Positions 21,034-29,352 of a stretch of DNA of 64,000 nt are shown here, piece by piece (positions within the stretch are counted from its first letter, which is position 1; each line of letters opens with the position of its first letter). A program made the position numbers and the translations under genes. This DNA comes from Sphingomonas sp. PP-CE-1G-424. GTDB lineage: Bacteria; Pseudomonadota; Alphaproteobacteria; Sphingomonadales; Sphingomonadaceae. The notes beneath the pieces were generated by a model. It ran no database searches. It worked only from the letters and a program-made list of their open reading frames with translations, and was not told where the DNA came from. The stretch lies in the NCBI RefSeq assembly GCF_004341085.1, contig NZ_SLXW01000004.1, positions 248,001 through 312,000 of the forward strand, read 5' to 3'.

Positions 21034-21117
21034 GTCATCCTGACGAAAGTCAGGACCCAGAGCCTAAAGCGCCATACCCCGTAACCCTGGGTCCTGACTT
21101 TCGTCAGGATGACGAGG
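21034..21117. repeat. Inverted-repeat element, family D (copy 1)
   Basis: GTCATCCTGACGAAAGTCAG (hairpin CCTGACGAAAGTCAGG) and its inverse frame about 40 bp including CCCAGAG and CTGGGT. Further copies: 46646-46733 (one arm replaced), 47478-47564 and 50327-50407. Confidence 0.88.
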
Positions 21118-21212
21118 GGGGCGTCCGGACGCGCATCCACCCCATAAAACCGCTGTCCTACACACCCCGATCCGGCATACCTGATCGGTCCTCTCCGCAA
21201 CGAGGATCGATT

Positions 21213-21455
21213 ATGGCGAACGCACCCACCCCGGCCGACCCGCCCCCGTGCTACATCGCAACGCGCGCGATCCCCGCACCCCGGCCACGCTACGAACCCC
21301 CGATCCCCGACCATCTCCCCGACGCGGTCCGCAACGTCATGGCCTGGCAAGCGCATGTGGACGCCGGCCGGATCGGCAACCGCATCCCCGTATCCCCCGA
21401 GATCGCCGCCAACCGCGACCGCTGGACCGCGCTCGCCCGGACCATGCGCAAGTGA
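21213..21455 (+). CDS. Small hypothetical protein upstream of HTH-like gene
   Basis: The 80-residue product is Pro-rich in its first half and has HLPDAVRNVMAWQAHVDAGR and PEIAANRDRWTALARTMRK in its second. I do not recognise it, but it starts at an ATG after a GAGG site and its TGA overlaps the GTG of the next gene (GTGA), which indicates translational coupling and makes it likely to be real. It may be a partner of the following protein. Confidence 0.6.
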   Translation: MANAPTPADPPPCYIATRAIPAPRPRYEPPIPDHLPDAVRNVMAWQAHVDAGRIGNRIPVSPEIAANRDRWTALARTMRK

Positions 21456-22747
21456 CCGCCGATCTCCAGGACCAAGGTGTCGACGCGCCGCCCATCGACT
21501 CCTTCACGCGGCAACATCGCCAGCGCATCGACGGCTGGTCCCCCGAGCGCCAGCGCGGCTTTCTCGAACGCATCGCCGAGGGTGCCACCGTCGACGAGGC
21601 GACCGCCAGCGTCGGCCTGTCGCCACGCGCCGCGTACAGCCTGCGCCGCCGCGCAGCGGGCGCGGCGTTCGCGCTCGGCTGGGACGCCGCCAAGCTCGTC
21701 GCGCGACCGATCGTCGCCGAGGCGCTGTTCTGTCGCGCGATGGTCGGCCAGATCGAGCGCCTCACGAAGGCCGACGGCGACGTGATCGAACGCCACCGCT
21801 TCGACAACCGCCTCGCCATGTCGCTGCTCGCCCGGCTCGATCGCCATGCCGAGGAGAGCGAGACCACCAACGCCGCCGCCCGCCTGATCGCGACCGAGTT
21901 CGACGCGTTCCTCGACCTCGTCGAGCGCGATGCAGGCCCGGCGCGCGCCGGTCTGTTCCTCGGCGAACGCGTCCGATCGTCCGACGCAGGGGAGGGGATG
22001 GCGCCGATCGTCGCGCTCGCCCGCGCAGACCGCTGGCTTCGCAGCAACGCCGGCCTCGCGTCGGAGATCGACGTCGCCGATCTCGATCCCGCCGCCCGCG
22101 CAGGCTGGACGGCCGAGCAATGGGCGCGCGCGGAGGCCGCCGGGCTGCTCAGTCTAGCCCCCGAACCCGTCGCCAAACCCGCGCCCCCGAAACCTGCTCC
22201 AGCGTCTGCACTTTCTGCACTTCCGGCGGTCGAGCCCGACGGACCCGACGGCGAATGCCCGGTTTGGTGGGACGACGTCACCTGTGCCTGGCGCACCCGC
22301 TTCCCACCGCCGAGCGACTATGACGAAGAGGACGGCAGCAATTTCGGCGACGACGATTACAGCCGCGACTGTTCCGAGGAGGAGGTGATCATCCTCGATG
22401 CGCCGCGCGACCGCGAGACCGCCGAGCGGGTTGTCGTCGAGGGCGCGGACCGCGACAGCTGGTTCATCGGCTATGCGGTGGACTGCGGGCTGATCGGCGA
22501 TGAAGAGGTCGACGCGGTGGCCCCCACCGATGCGGCGCGCGTCGCGGCGCTCGCCGATATGTTCGATCCGGAACGCCCGAGCGAACCCGACCCCGAATTC
22601 GAACCCCGTGACGATGCTTCGCCCAGCGCCGGCCCCGGCCAGTCGCGCGACGCGGCCGATCTGGCGCCGGCGCTTGCGGACCCTGCACCCAAATCCGCCA
22701 CCGGGCGTTCTCCCGCCATACGCCTCATCAACGGAGACCCCCCATGA
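21452..22747 (+). CDS. Hypothetical protein with terminase-like helix-turn-helix and acidic tail
   Basis: The 431-residue product begins with a DNA-binding-like region: RQRGFLERIAEGATVDEATA followed by VGLSPRAAYSLRRR, a helix-turn-helix pattern like that of phage terminase small subunits. The stretch AAGAAFALGWDAAKL follows. The middle is helical (NRLAMSLLARLDRHAEESET) and the C-terminal half is Pro-rich and strongly acidic (DYDEEDGSNFGDDDY, CSEEEVIILDAP). I do not know the function; DNA binding is inferred. The GTG start at 21452 overlaps the preceding stop and its own stop overlaps the next ATG, so three genes form one tight unit. Confidence 0.7.
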   Translation: MTADLQDQGVDAPPIDSFTRQHRQRIDGWSPERQRGFLERIAEGATVDEATASVGLSPRAAYSLRRRAAGAAFALGWDAAKLVARPIVAEALFCRAMVGQIERLTKADGDVIERHRFDNRLAMSLLARLDRHAEESETTNAAARLIATEFDAFLDLVERDAGPARAGLFLGERVRSSDAGEGMAPIVALARADRWLRSNAGLASEIDVADLDPAARAGWTAEQWARAEAAGLLSLAPEPVAKPAPPKPAPASALSALPAVEPDGPDGECPVWWDDVTCAWRTRFPPPSDYDEEDGSNFGDDDYSRDCSEEEVIILDAPRDRETAERVVVEGADRDSWFIGYAVDCGLIGDEEVDAVAPTDAARVAALADMFDPERPSEPDPEFEPRDDASPSAGPGQSRDAADLAPALADPAPKSATGRSPAIRLINGDPP

Positions 22748-23187
22748 GCATCTTCAGCAAGATCAAGTCCGCCATCTTCGGTGAGCACGGCCCGCTCGGC
22801 AGCGGCCATTTCGGTACGCCCAAGGCCGACGCACCGGCTCCAGCGCCCACGCCGCAGACTACCGCCGCCCAGCCAGCACCGACCCCTGCCGCGCCGGCTC
22901 CGCAGGCCGCGCCCGCCGCGCCCGCCCAGCCGGTCGACGTCGAGGCCGTGCTGTCGGGCATCGCTTCGAAGAAGGGTTCCGACCTCAACTGGCGCACCTC
23001 GATCGTCGACCTGATGAAGCTGCTCGATCTCGATTCGAGCCTCGACAACCGCAAGGAACTCGCCACCGAGCTCGGCTATACCGGCGCGAAGGACGGCAGC
23101 GCCGAGATGAACATGTGGCTGATCAAGGCCGTGATGCGCGAGCTTGAGAAGAACGGCGGCACTGTGCCCGCCAACCTCAAGGACTGA
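22744..23187 (+). CDS. DUF3597 domain protein
   Basis: The 147-residue product starts MSIFSKIKSAIFG, followed by an Ala/Pro/Gln linker (about 28-62) and a conserved C-terminal domain: VDVEAVLSGIASKKGSDLNW, SIVDLMKLLDLDSSLDNRKE, LATELGYTGAKDGSAEMN. This is the DUF3597 pattern, common in Proteobacteria; the domain resembles LysM-like or YidB-like helical bundles but its function is unknown. Its ATG overlaps the stop of the upstream gene (ATGA). Confidence 0.88.
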   Translation: MSIFSKIKSAIFGEHGPLGSGHFGTPKADAPAPAPTPQTTAAQPAPTPAAPAPQAAPAAPAQPVDVEAVLSGIASKKGSDLNWRTSIVDLMKLLDLDSSLDNRKELATELGYTGAKDGSAEMNMWLIKAVMRELEKNGGTVPANLKD

Positions 23188-23196
23188 TGTGGGATA

Positions 23197-23222
23197 GGCG
23201 CCGGCAACCAAACCCCGGCGCC
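23197..23222 (+). terminator. Short GC hairpin after DUF3597 gene
   Basis: GGCGCCGG and CCGGCGCC form an 8-bp stem with a 10-base loop, 10 bases after the stop. There is no T-run, so termination is uncertain. Confidence 0.4.
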
Positions 23223-23260
23223 GATCATTACGCTCTCGATATCCACGAAAAGGACACGAC

Positions 23261-23674
23261 ATGCGCGTTGCGATGCTGGGCCTGCTGGCCGCCTCCACCC
23301 TGGTCGCCGGTTGCGTCGGCGACGGCGGCAGTCGCTACGGCGCCGACCCGCGCTATCGGTCCTACGACTATAATCGGCCGGACCCGGCGTACAACGGCTA
23401 CGATGCCGGCCGCTATTACCGCGACGACCGCCGCTATCGCGAGCGCCGCCTGTCGCAGAACGAGCGCGTCTATCGCGGTAACGACGGCCGGTATTATTGC
23501 CGCCGCAACGACGGCACCACCGGGCTGATCGTCGGCGGAGTCGCGGGCGGCGTACTCGGCAACGTCATCGCACCGGGTGGTTCGGGTCTGCTCGGCACCG
23601 TGCTCGGGGCAGCCGGCGGCGCGCTGGCCGGGCGTGCCATCGACCGCAACAGCAACGAGACGCGTTGCCGCTAA
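23261..23674 (+). CDS. Glycine-zipper outer-membrane lipoprotein
   Basis: The 137-residue product has a lipoprotein signal with lipobox LVAGC (Cys at 18). A Tyr/Arg/Asp-rich linker (YDYNRPDPAYNGYDAGRYYR) leads to a glycine-zipper two-helix segment, GLIVGGVAGGVLGNVIAP and GLLGTVLGAAGGALAGRAID (about 88-128). This is the 17-kDa-antigen-like (Rick_17kDa_Anti) pattern. Such proteins sit in the outer membrane and are often stress-linked. A typical ribosome site AAGGA precedes the ATG. A strong hairpin follows the stop. Confidence 0.85.
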   Translation: MRVAMLGLLAASTLVAGCVGDGGSRYGADPRYRSYDYNRPDPAYNGYDAGRYYRDDRRYRERRLSQNERVYRGNDGRYYCRRNDGTTGLIVGGVAGGVLGNVIAPGGSGLLGTVLGAAGGALAGRAIDRNSNETRCR

Positions 23675-23680
23675 GCCGCT

Positions 23681-23710
23681 CGACCGGCACCGAAATATCG
23701 GTGCCGGTCG
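23681..23710 (+). terminator. Strong hairpin after lipoprotein gene
   Basis: CGACCGGCACCGA, loop AATA, TCGGTGCCGGTCG: a perfect 13-bp stem 7 bases after the stop. No T-run follows, as is frequent in high-GC genomes. Confidence 0.6.
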
Positions 23711-23952
23711 TCGCGCAGTATTGCTGCTTAGGGATGGCGGCACGAAAATATTAGTTGTGTAAATCGACGTGTTTCTTGAGCCATTTTATCGGCAAGATTT
23801 GCATTTCCGGCGATCTTGGCCCATATGGTGCTCAGCTACAGTCGCATATCGACGGTTCTTGGCGCTTTGCGGCACCTTTCTCCTTCTTTCCCTGCTCCGC
23901 GGCACGGGCCGCCCGAACGTCGGGTTGCCCCATACTAAGAAGGAGCCATCTC

Positions 23953-24165
23953 ATGGCTATCACCGGAACCGTAAAATTCTTCAACGCCGACAAGGGCTAT
24001 GGCTTCATCGCGCCGGATGGCGGCGGCAACGATGCATTCGTGCACATCACCGCGGTTGAGCGCGCCGGCATGCCGACGCTGAACCAGAACCAGCGCGTCA
24101 CCTACGAGCTCGAGCCCGACAAGCGTGGCAAGCAGTCGGCCGTGAACCTCCAGCCAGCCGATTGA
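23953..24165 (+). CDS. Cold-shock protein, CspA family
   Basis: The 70-residue product is one cold-shock domain with the RNA-binding motifs GTVKFFNADKGYGFI (RNP1, about 5-19) and DAFVHITAV (RNP2, about 29-37). It probably binds single-stranded RNA and acts as an RNA chaperone; regulation by cold cannot be told from sequence alone. The longer frame upstream is not like the family, so I use the ATG at 23953 with AAGGAG just upstream. About 230 bases without a gene precede it, which may be a long 5' leader. Confidence 0.93.
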   Translation: MAITGTVKFFNADKGYGFIAPDGGGNDAFVHITAVERAGMPTLNQNQRVTYELEPDKRGKQSAVNLQPAD

Positions 24166-24207
24166 TCACGCTGGCGGATTACGGTCCGCCAACCCGATCT
24201 CGGTTGC

Positions 24208-24236
24208 GATGCGGCGGCTATCATGGCCGCCGCATC
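24208..24236 (+). terminator. Hairpin terminator after cold-shock gene
   Basis: GATGCGGCGGC and GCCGCCGCATC form an 11-bp stem with a 7-base loop, followed by ACCCCTTT. A smaller hairpin (GGCGGA to TCCGCC) lies at 24174-24191. Confidence 0.65.
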
Positions 24237-24270
24237 ACCCCTTTGAAATTTCCCGCAGGAGCGCACCAGC

Positions 24271-24498
24271 ATGGCCGATAATCCAGAATTTTACCGGGCC
24301 CGCGCTGATGAAGAGCGTCGCAACGGCGATGCCGCCCTCCTCGACAATGTCCGCGACCGCTGCCGCCGCGCCGAAAAGGCCTGGGACGAAATGGCCTCGC
24401 GCGCCGAGCGCACCCAGGTCCTCCGCGCCGCGCGCGAAGCAGCCCCTCCGGGCGGCGAGCGCATGAACATGATGAACGTGATGGTCGCCGCCGAATAG
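24271..24498 (+). CDS. Small charged helical protein, hypothetical
   Basis: The 75-residue product is mainly one charged helix (YRARADEERRNGDAALLDNV, then RDRCRRAEKAWDEMASRAER) and ends MNMMNVMVAAE. I know it only as a type of small conserved protein of Sphingomonads, without function. The AGGAG site before the ATG and the clear terminator after it support a real gene. Confidence 0.7.
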   Translation: MADNPEFYRARADEERRNGDAALLDNVRDRCRRAEKAWDEMASRAERTQVLRAAREAAPPGGERMNMMNVMVAAE

Positions 24499-24539
24499 GC
24501 GCACCCGCGATCACCGCGATGCGATCGACAAGTGAAAAC

Positions 24540-24568
24540 AGCCCGGGCGCAACCAGCGCCCGGGCTTT
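24540..24568 (+). terminator. Rho-independent terminator
   Basis: AGCCCGGGCGC, loop AACCA, GCGCCCGGGCTTTTC: an 11-bp stem with a T-run, about 40 bases after the small helical gene. Confidence 0.88.
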
Positions 24569-24574
24569 TCTTTA

Positions 24575-25080
24575 TCAGAAGGCGGCCGCCTAGGGCCGGT
24601 TAAGTCCGCAGACCCTCGATCCCGTCGCATCGAACCCTCGCGTACGCTTGAGAACCGCCTGCACCCGCAATTCGGCGAAATCGACGTTACTGGATTGGGC
24701 AAGTTCAGCCCGGAAACCAGTCCGTGATGGCCAACCTTTGGGACCGTCCTGTGCCCAGGCGGTGGAAGTCGTGCGGCTCTAGGCGTCGATGCCTGGAACT
24801 GATCGACAATCAGTTTGAACCACCAATCCGCTCTTTCGCGCGTTATGCCGGCCCCTTCGGCTTTAATCAGGAGAGCCTACTTTCAGCATCGGCGATGCCG
24901 CCAGATCGGTAGAATTTGGCCCGCGAAACGGTGTGCCCTGGAACCCGTCGCTGATCATACTTTGAAGCAAATAGTCGTCATTCCCGCGCAGGCGGGAACC
25001 CATGATGGCAAACCTCGCGATGTGATCGCCGACGCGTGAGCATATGGGTCCCCGCCTCCGCGGGGATGACGATGGTTAGA
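24575..25080. other. Gene-free stretch with one inverted-repeat element
   Basis: No convincing gene is present in these 500 bases. An inverted element (family F) lies at 24977-25074: CATTCCCGCGCAGGCGGG and the opposed CCCCGCCTCCGCGGGGATGAC. The minus strand at about 24597-24780 stays open for some 60 codons without a start, perhaps a gene relic. No tRNA-like structure was found. Confidence 0.5.
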
Positions 25081-25167
25081 TGGCGATGGGTATAACCACG
25101 GAACATTGCCGAGCGACGGAGCAATCGTGGCACTGCCGCACCCCAACACACTGAATGTCGATCGGTC

Positions 25168-26193
25168 CTATTTCAACGGCTTCCCCGAGTCCTTCCAGCG
25201 ATCCAGGATCTGCGATTCGGGCGGCAGCATGTCGCCGGCCACCGGCGCGGGTGGAGGGGTGGCGGACTTCATCGACATCGCGCCCCGCTGAACCGACGCC
25301 ATCGAGACAGCGGCAACACTCGGAGTCGGAACGGCATCCGCCGCGGCGATGCCTGCCGCGATCATCGCCGGCGTGGGCGGAGCGATCGGTGCCAGTGGCG
25401 TGTGCGGTCCCGGCACGGGCTCGCCGCCGCCATAATGCTGGCTGAACGCGGCCGATGTTCCCCAATACCCCTTCCATCGGTGGAAGAAATGCGCGCCGAC
25501 GACATCGGTCATCACCATGCCGCGGTTCCACGCCGGGGTCACCGCATAGGTATGATAATGCGTCGCCAGCCCGACCGGTGCGTAGACATAGCCGGACAGC
25601 GCCATGCCCGCGGTCCGCGCCGCACGCATCCACGCCGCGCGATTGGGAATGCGCGCCATCGCGCCATCGCACGCGAAGCTGAACTGGCAGCCGGCATGTT
25701 CGGACCCTTGATACACCACCCCGCACACGGTCGCGGGAAACGCCGGATGACGCGTGCGATTGAGGATCACCTGCGCGACGGCCTGCTGGCCGGCATCAGG
25801 TTCCGATGCCGCTTCATAATAGATCGCAGCGGTCAGGCACTGCACCGCGCGGCCACGATCTATGGCCGAGATACCGGTCGTCGAGAACGGCCGGGCGGGG
25901 ACGATACCGACGTCGATCGCCGTACCGGCAGGGATGGGCAGGTCGGGAAGGTCGATCGTTCCGGTCACGCCGGCAGCGGGCGCCGCGGTTTCCTGCTTGT
26001 CCGACACCATTGGCAAAGCGGTATCGCCCGGCAAGGTCGGGGCACCCGTGCGATCGGACGTTACCGCGCCGTGGCGCGCGATGGCGCGCAGTGCGGCCTG
26101 CGCGGATATCCCGGCACCGATCACCAACAGCACCGCAACCATGCCCAACCAGATGCGGCGCATCAGCCGAAATGTTCGCATCTGAACCCGCAA
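25168..26193 (-). CDS. SleB-type cell wall hydrolase
   Basis: The 341-residue product has an N-terminal membrane anchor or uncleaved signal (IWLGMVAVLLVIGAGISAQA, about 14-33), a linker and a hydrolase_2/SleB domain. The latter shows LTAAIYYEAASEPDAGQQAV, the catalytic Glu region, then AQVILNRTRHPAFPATVCGV and CQFSFACDG. SleB-like enzymes cleave the glycan strands of peptidoglycan. The C-terminal about 90 residues are Pro/Ala-rich and probably disordered. Two further Met codons (6 and 11) could be the start. It follows the long xseB-M16 operon on the same strand, about 130 bases away. Confidence 0.87.
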   Translation of the reverse strand: MRVQMRTFRLMRRIWLGMVAVLLVIGAGISAQAALRAIARHGAVTSDRTGAPTLPGDTALPMVSDKQETAAPAAGVTGTIDLPDLPIPAGTAIDVGIVPARPFSTTGISAIDRGRAVQCLTAAIYYEAASEPDAGQQAVAQVILNRTRHPAFPATVCGVVYQGSEHAGCQFSFACDGAMARIPNRAAWMRAARTAGMALSGYVYAPVGLATHYHTYAVTPAWNRGMVMTDVVGAHFFHRWKGYWGTSAAFSQHYGGGEPVPGPHTPLAPIAPPTPAMIAAGIAAADAVPTPSVAAVSMASVQRGAMSMKSATPPPAPVAGDMLPPESQILDRWKDSGKPLK

Positions 26194-26320
26194 CCGACTT
26201 ACCTCGCCTTTGCCCGAACGCCGCGGGACAATCGGAGCATAGCCGATTATGCCGCCGCGAACTGTTCCGTATTTACCGTGCGTCCCGTCTCGGGACGCAC
26301 GGCGTCGTGGCAGGAATTGT

Positions 26321-29146
26321 TTACCGCAAGGTTGGCGTGTCGAGGTTCAAGGCGGCTTCGGGAATGACTTCGACGTTGGGATAAGCTTTGCGCAAGGGAG
26401 CGATGAACTGTTTCGCATCGCCGACCACGACGATGCTCGCTGCCTTCGGGTCGAGCAGCGCGATCGCCGCCGCCTGTACGGCCTTTGGATCGACCGCTCC
26501 GACCGCGGCCGTGAAGCGTTGGAGTTCACCCAGCGGTACGCCGTTCTGGACATACGCGCCGAGAATGTTGGCGACACCGGAGGTCGTCTCGATCCCGCGT
26601 CCGAAATTGCCGATCAGCACGGCTTTACGCGTGTCGAGTTCGGCCGCCGGGACGGGGGCTGAGCCCATCCGGGTCATCTCGGCGGCGATCAGCGTCACCA
26701 CCTCCGCGGCGGTCGGGTTCTTGGTCTGCGTTCGCGCGGCGATCGTCCCCTGGGTCTTGCCCGCATCCAGCGCGCTGCCCGCACCGTAGGCCAGCCCGCG
26801 CTTGATCCGGATTTCCTGGTTCAGCCGCGACGAGAAGCCGCCGCCGAGCACGGTGTTGCCCACCGCCAGCGGATAATAGCGCGGGTCGGCGCGTTCGATG
26901 CCCGGCCGCGCGACGACGACGCCCGCTTGCCCCGCCTCGGGCATGTCGACGACGATCACGCGCGGCTTGGGATAGACGACCGGTGTAGCCTTCGGTGCAC
27001 CTGCGCCCTGTGTCGTCCAGCGGCCGAACTGCGCCTCGGCCAACGCCTTGGCCTTGGCGGCGGTGACGTCGCCGACCATGATCAGCGTCGCCTGGTCCGG
27101 CTGGAAGCTGCGCGCATAGGCCGCGGTGATGTCGTCGCGCGTGATCGCTTTCAGCGATAGCGGCGTTCCCCCGCTGGGCGCACTATAAGGCGATGCGCCA
27201 AGCACCGCCCGGTCCGCGACGAGCCCGGCAACCTGCGCGGGGTCCTTAAGCGCCAGCGTGACTGCGTCGACCTGCTGCGTGCGTGCACGCTCGATCTCCT
27301 CGGGCGCAAACGCCGGGTTGATCGCGACGTCGGCGAGGATCGCCATCGCGGGCGCCAGCTGATCCGATTTCACGGTCACGTCGACCGACGCCCCGTCGCT
27401 CGCCGCATCGCTGCCGATCACACCACCAAGACCTTCGATGGCGCGCGCGATCTGCGTCGCGGACCGCGTCTTCGTACCCTTGGTCAACAGGTCGGCAGAC
27501 AGGCTGCTGACGCCGGCGCGGTTCGCCGGATCGGTCGCCGCGCCGCCTGCGGTCACGAGATACGCGGTGACGATCGGCAGGTCGTGCCGCTCCACCGTCA
27601 CCAGTCGCATGCCGTTGGCAAGGTGGGTCTCGACCGGTTGCGGGATCGTCGGCGATACCGGCGCACTGGGCGCGGGCGGCTGGACGCGCTGGCCTTCGAT
27701 AGCAGGCGTGACGATCTCGATATTCGTCGGCGCCTTTAGGTCGGCAACCTGCACCGTCGGCGCCACTGCGATCGTATCCACGATACCGCCCGCAGGTTTA
27801 GCGGCAAGTGGCATGTAACGGATCGTAGCGGACTGATTTTCGGCCAGATATTTCCGCGCGACCCGCTGGATATCCGCCGCCGTCACCCGCGATATCGCCG
27901 CCAACTGCTTGTCAGCCGCCGCCGGATCGCCATCGATCAGCACCGCTGCGGCCAGCGTGCTCGCCTTGCCCTCCGCAGTTTCGCGCGACAGTATCGATCC
28001 GGTCAGGATCTCGTTCTTTGCCTCCGCCAGTTCCGCGGCGGTCACCGGTGCATCGCGGAACCGGGCGATCTCGCGCTTCAACGCGGCCTCACCCGCCTCG
28101 ACCGTCTTACCGCCTGCGAGGATGGCATAGACGACCATGTTGCCGGTCGCCTGCTTGGTATCGAGCATGGCCTCCGCAGACTGCGCCAGCTGGTCCCGGT
28201 AAACGACGCTTTCGTACAGCCGTGAACTCTCGCCGGTCGCCAGCACTGCTTTCAGCACCGTCAGCGCGGGGATATCCGCGTCGCGGTCCGGCGGCAGGTG
28301 ATAGCTGACCAGCACGGCAGGCAACGGCGTGTTCGGCTCGTACACCGTCCGCGTCACTGCCTTGGCCCGTGCAGGCTCGGCCACCGTCACGCGCGGGATC
28401 GGCGCGGTCGGCTTCTTGATCCCCGCGAAATACTGGTCGACCCAGCCGTTCAGCTGTGCCGGATCGAAATTGCCCGACACCACGAGGATCGCGTTGTCCG
28501 GCCGATAATAGGTCGCATGGAACGCCCGGACGTCGTCGATTCCGGCCGCTTCGAGATTCTCCAGGCTGCCGATCCCCGGCCGCGCATAGGGATGAACCTG
28601 ATAGGCGAGTTCCGGATAATAGATCGAGAACAGCTTGCCGTACGGTTGCGCTAGAGTCCGCTGGCGCAGTTCCTCCTTCACGACGTCGCGCTCCGAGCCG
28701 AAGCTTTTGGGCTCGACGACGAGGCTCGCCATCCGGTCCGCCTCCGCGAACAACAGTCGCTGGAGGTGGTTCGCCGGGATCACCTCGTAATAATTGGTAT
28801 AGTCGTCGTTGGTCGACGCGTTGTTGTAACCGCCGACATCCTCGGTCAGCCGGTCCATCTGCTCCGACACGAGGTTGCGCGTCGACTTGAACATGAGATG
28901 TTCGAACATATGCGCGAACCCGGACTTGCCCTTGGGATCGTCCTTCGAGCCGACGTCGTACCAGACCTGCACCGACACGTTCGGCGTGCCCGTGTCGCGG
29001 ATCGCATACACCCGCAGGCCGTTCGGCAGCGTGCGCTCCGTGTAGGCGAGCGGCTTCACGGAAACCTGCGTGGGAGCGGTCTGCGCCACCGCCGCTACGG
29101 GAAGACACGCTGCGGTCAGCAGCAGCGCGGAGCGGAGGAGGCGCAT
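26321..29146 (-). CDS. M16 family metallopeptidase, two-domain fusion
   Basis: The 941-residue protein has a Sec signal (about 1-22) and an N-terminal M16 half with the inverted zinc motif HMFEH (HxxEH, 79-83). The second half (from about 500, THLANGMRLVTVERHDLPIV) resembles M16 but has no HxxEH, so it is the non-catalytic partner fused in one chain. Many Proteobacteria have these as two adjacent genes. It is probably a periplasmic processing protease or peptide scavenger. It ends a minus-strand operon and starts 8 bases after the small membrane protein gene. Confidence 0.93.
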   Translation of the reverse strand: MRLLRSALLLTAACLPVAAVAQTAPTQVSVKPLAYTERTLPNGLRVYAIRDTGTPNVSVQVWYDVGSKDDPKGKSGFAHMFEHLMFKSTRNLVSEQMDRLTEDVGGYNNASTNDDYTNYYEVIPANHLQRLLFAEADRMASLVVEPKSFGSERDVVKEELRQRTLAQPYGKLFSIYYPELAYQVHPYARPGIGSLENLEAAGIDDVRAFHATYYRPDNAILVVSGNFDPAQLNGWVDQYFAGIKKPTAPIPRVTVAEPARAKAVTRTVYEPNTPLPAVLVSYHLPPDRDADIPALTVLKAVLATGESSRLYESVVYRDQLAQSAEAMLDTKQATGNMVVYAILAGGKTVEAGEAALKREIARFRDAPVTAAELAEAKNEILTGSILSRETAEGKASTLAAAVLIDGDPAAADKQLAAISRVTAADIQRVARKYLAENQSATIRYMPLAAKPAGGIVDTIAVAPTVQVADLKAPTNIEIVTPAIEGQRVQPPAPSAPVSPTIPQPVETHLANGMRLVTVERHDLPIVTAYLVTAGGAATDPANRAGVSSLSADLLTKGTKTRSATQIARAIEGLGGVIGSDAASDGASVDVTVKSDQLAPAMAILADVAINPAFAPEEIERARTQQVDAVTLALKDPAQVAGLVADRAVLGASPYSAPSGGTPLSLKAITRDDITAAYARSFQPDQATLIMVGDVTAAKAKALAEAQFGRWTTQGAGAPKATPVVYPKPRVIVVDMPEAGQAGVVVARPGIERADPRYYPLAVGNTVLGGGFSSRLNQEIRIKRGLAYGAGSALDAGKTQGTIAARTQTKNPTAAEVVTLIAAEMTRMGSAPVPAAELDTRKAVLIGNFGRGIETTSGVANILGAYVQNGVPLGELQRFTAAVGAVDPKAVQAAAIALLDPKAASIVVVGDAKQFIAPLRKAYPNVEVIPEAALNLDTPTLR

Positions 29147-29154
29147 GGAGATCC

Positions 29155-29352
29155 TTACTTGTTGCGGTTCGCGAACAGCACCGCGCCCGCGATCGCCGCG
29201 GAGCCGATGCCGACGCCGAGCCCGATCTTCGCGAGCGGCCAGCTCTTGGCCTTCTCGGCGGCGTTATGCGCGGCGGCTTCGGCCTGCAGCTTTGCCTCCT
29301 TCGCGGCGGCGAGGATTTCGTTCGGGGTGTCGCTGTCGATCTTGATGGTCAC
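29155..29352 (-). CDS. Small single-pass membrane protein
   Basis: The 65-residue product has a charged Ala-rich helix ([20 protein letters not shown]) and one C-terminal membrane helix ([20 protein letters not shown], about 40-59) ending in NRNK. Function unknown. The GTG start overlaps the tgt stop by 4 bases (GTGA) and the next gene begins 8 bases on, so it is a true member of the operon. Confidence 0.75.
   Translation of the reverse strand: MTIKIDSDTPNEILAAAKEAKLQAEAAAHNAAEKAKSWPLAKIGLGVGIGSAAIAGAVLFANRNK

Noticed and set aside
24590..24720. A tRNA-like GGTTCGA segment on the minus strand
   Set aside because: The T-loop-like word is not followed by a matching acceptor stem and no anticodon arm can be drawn; the strand is an open frame fragment instead.
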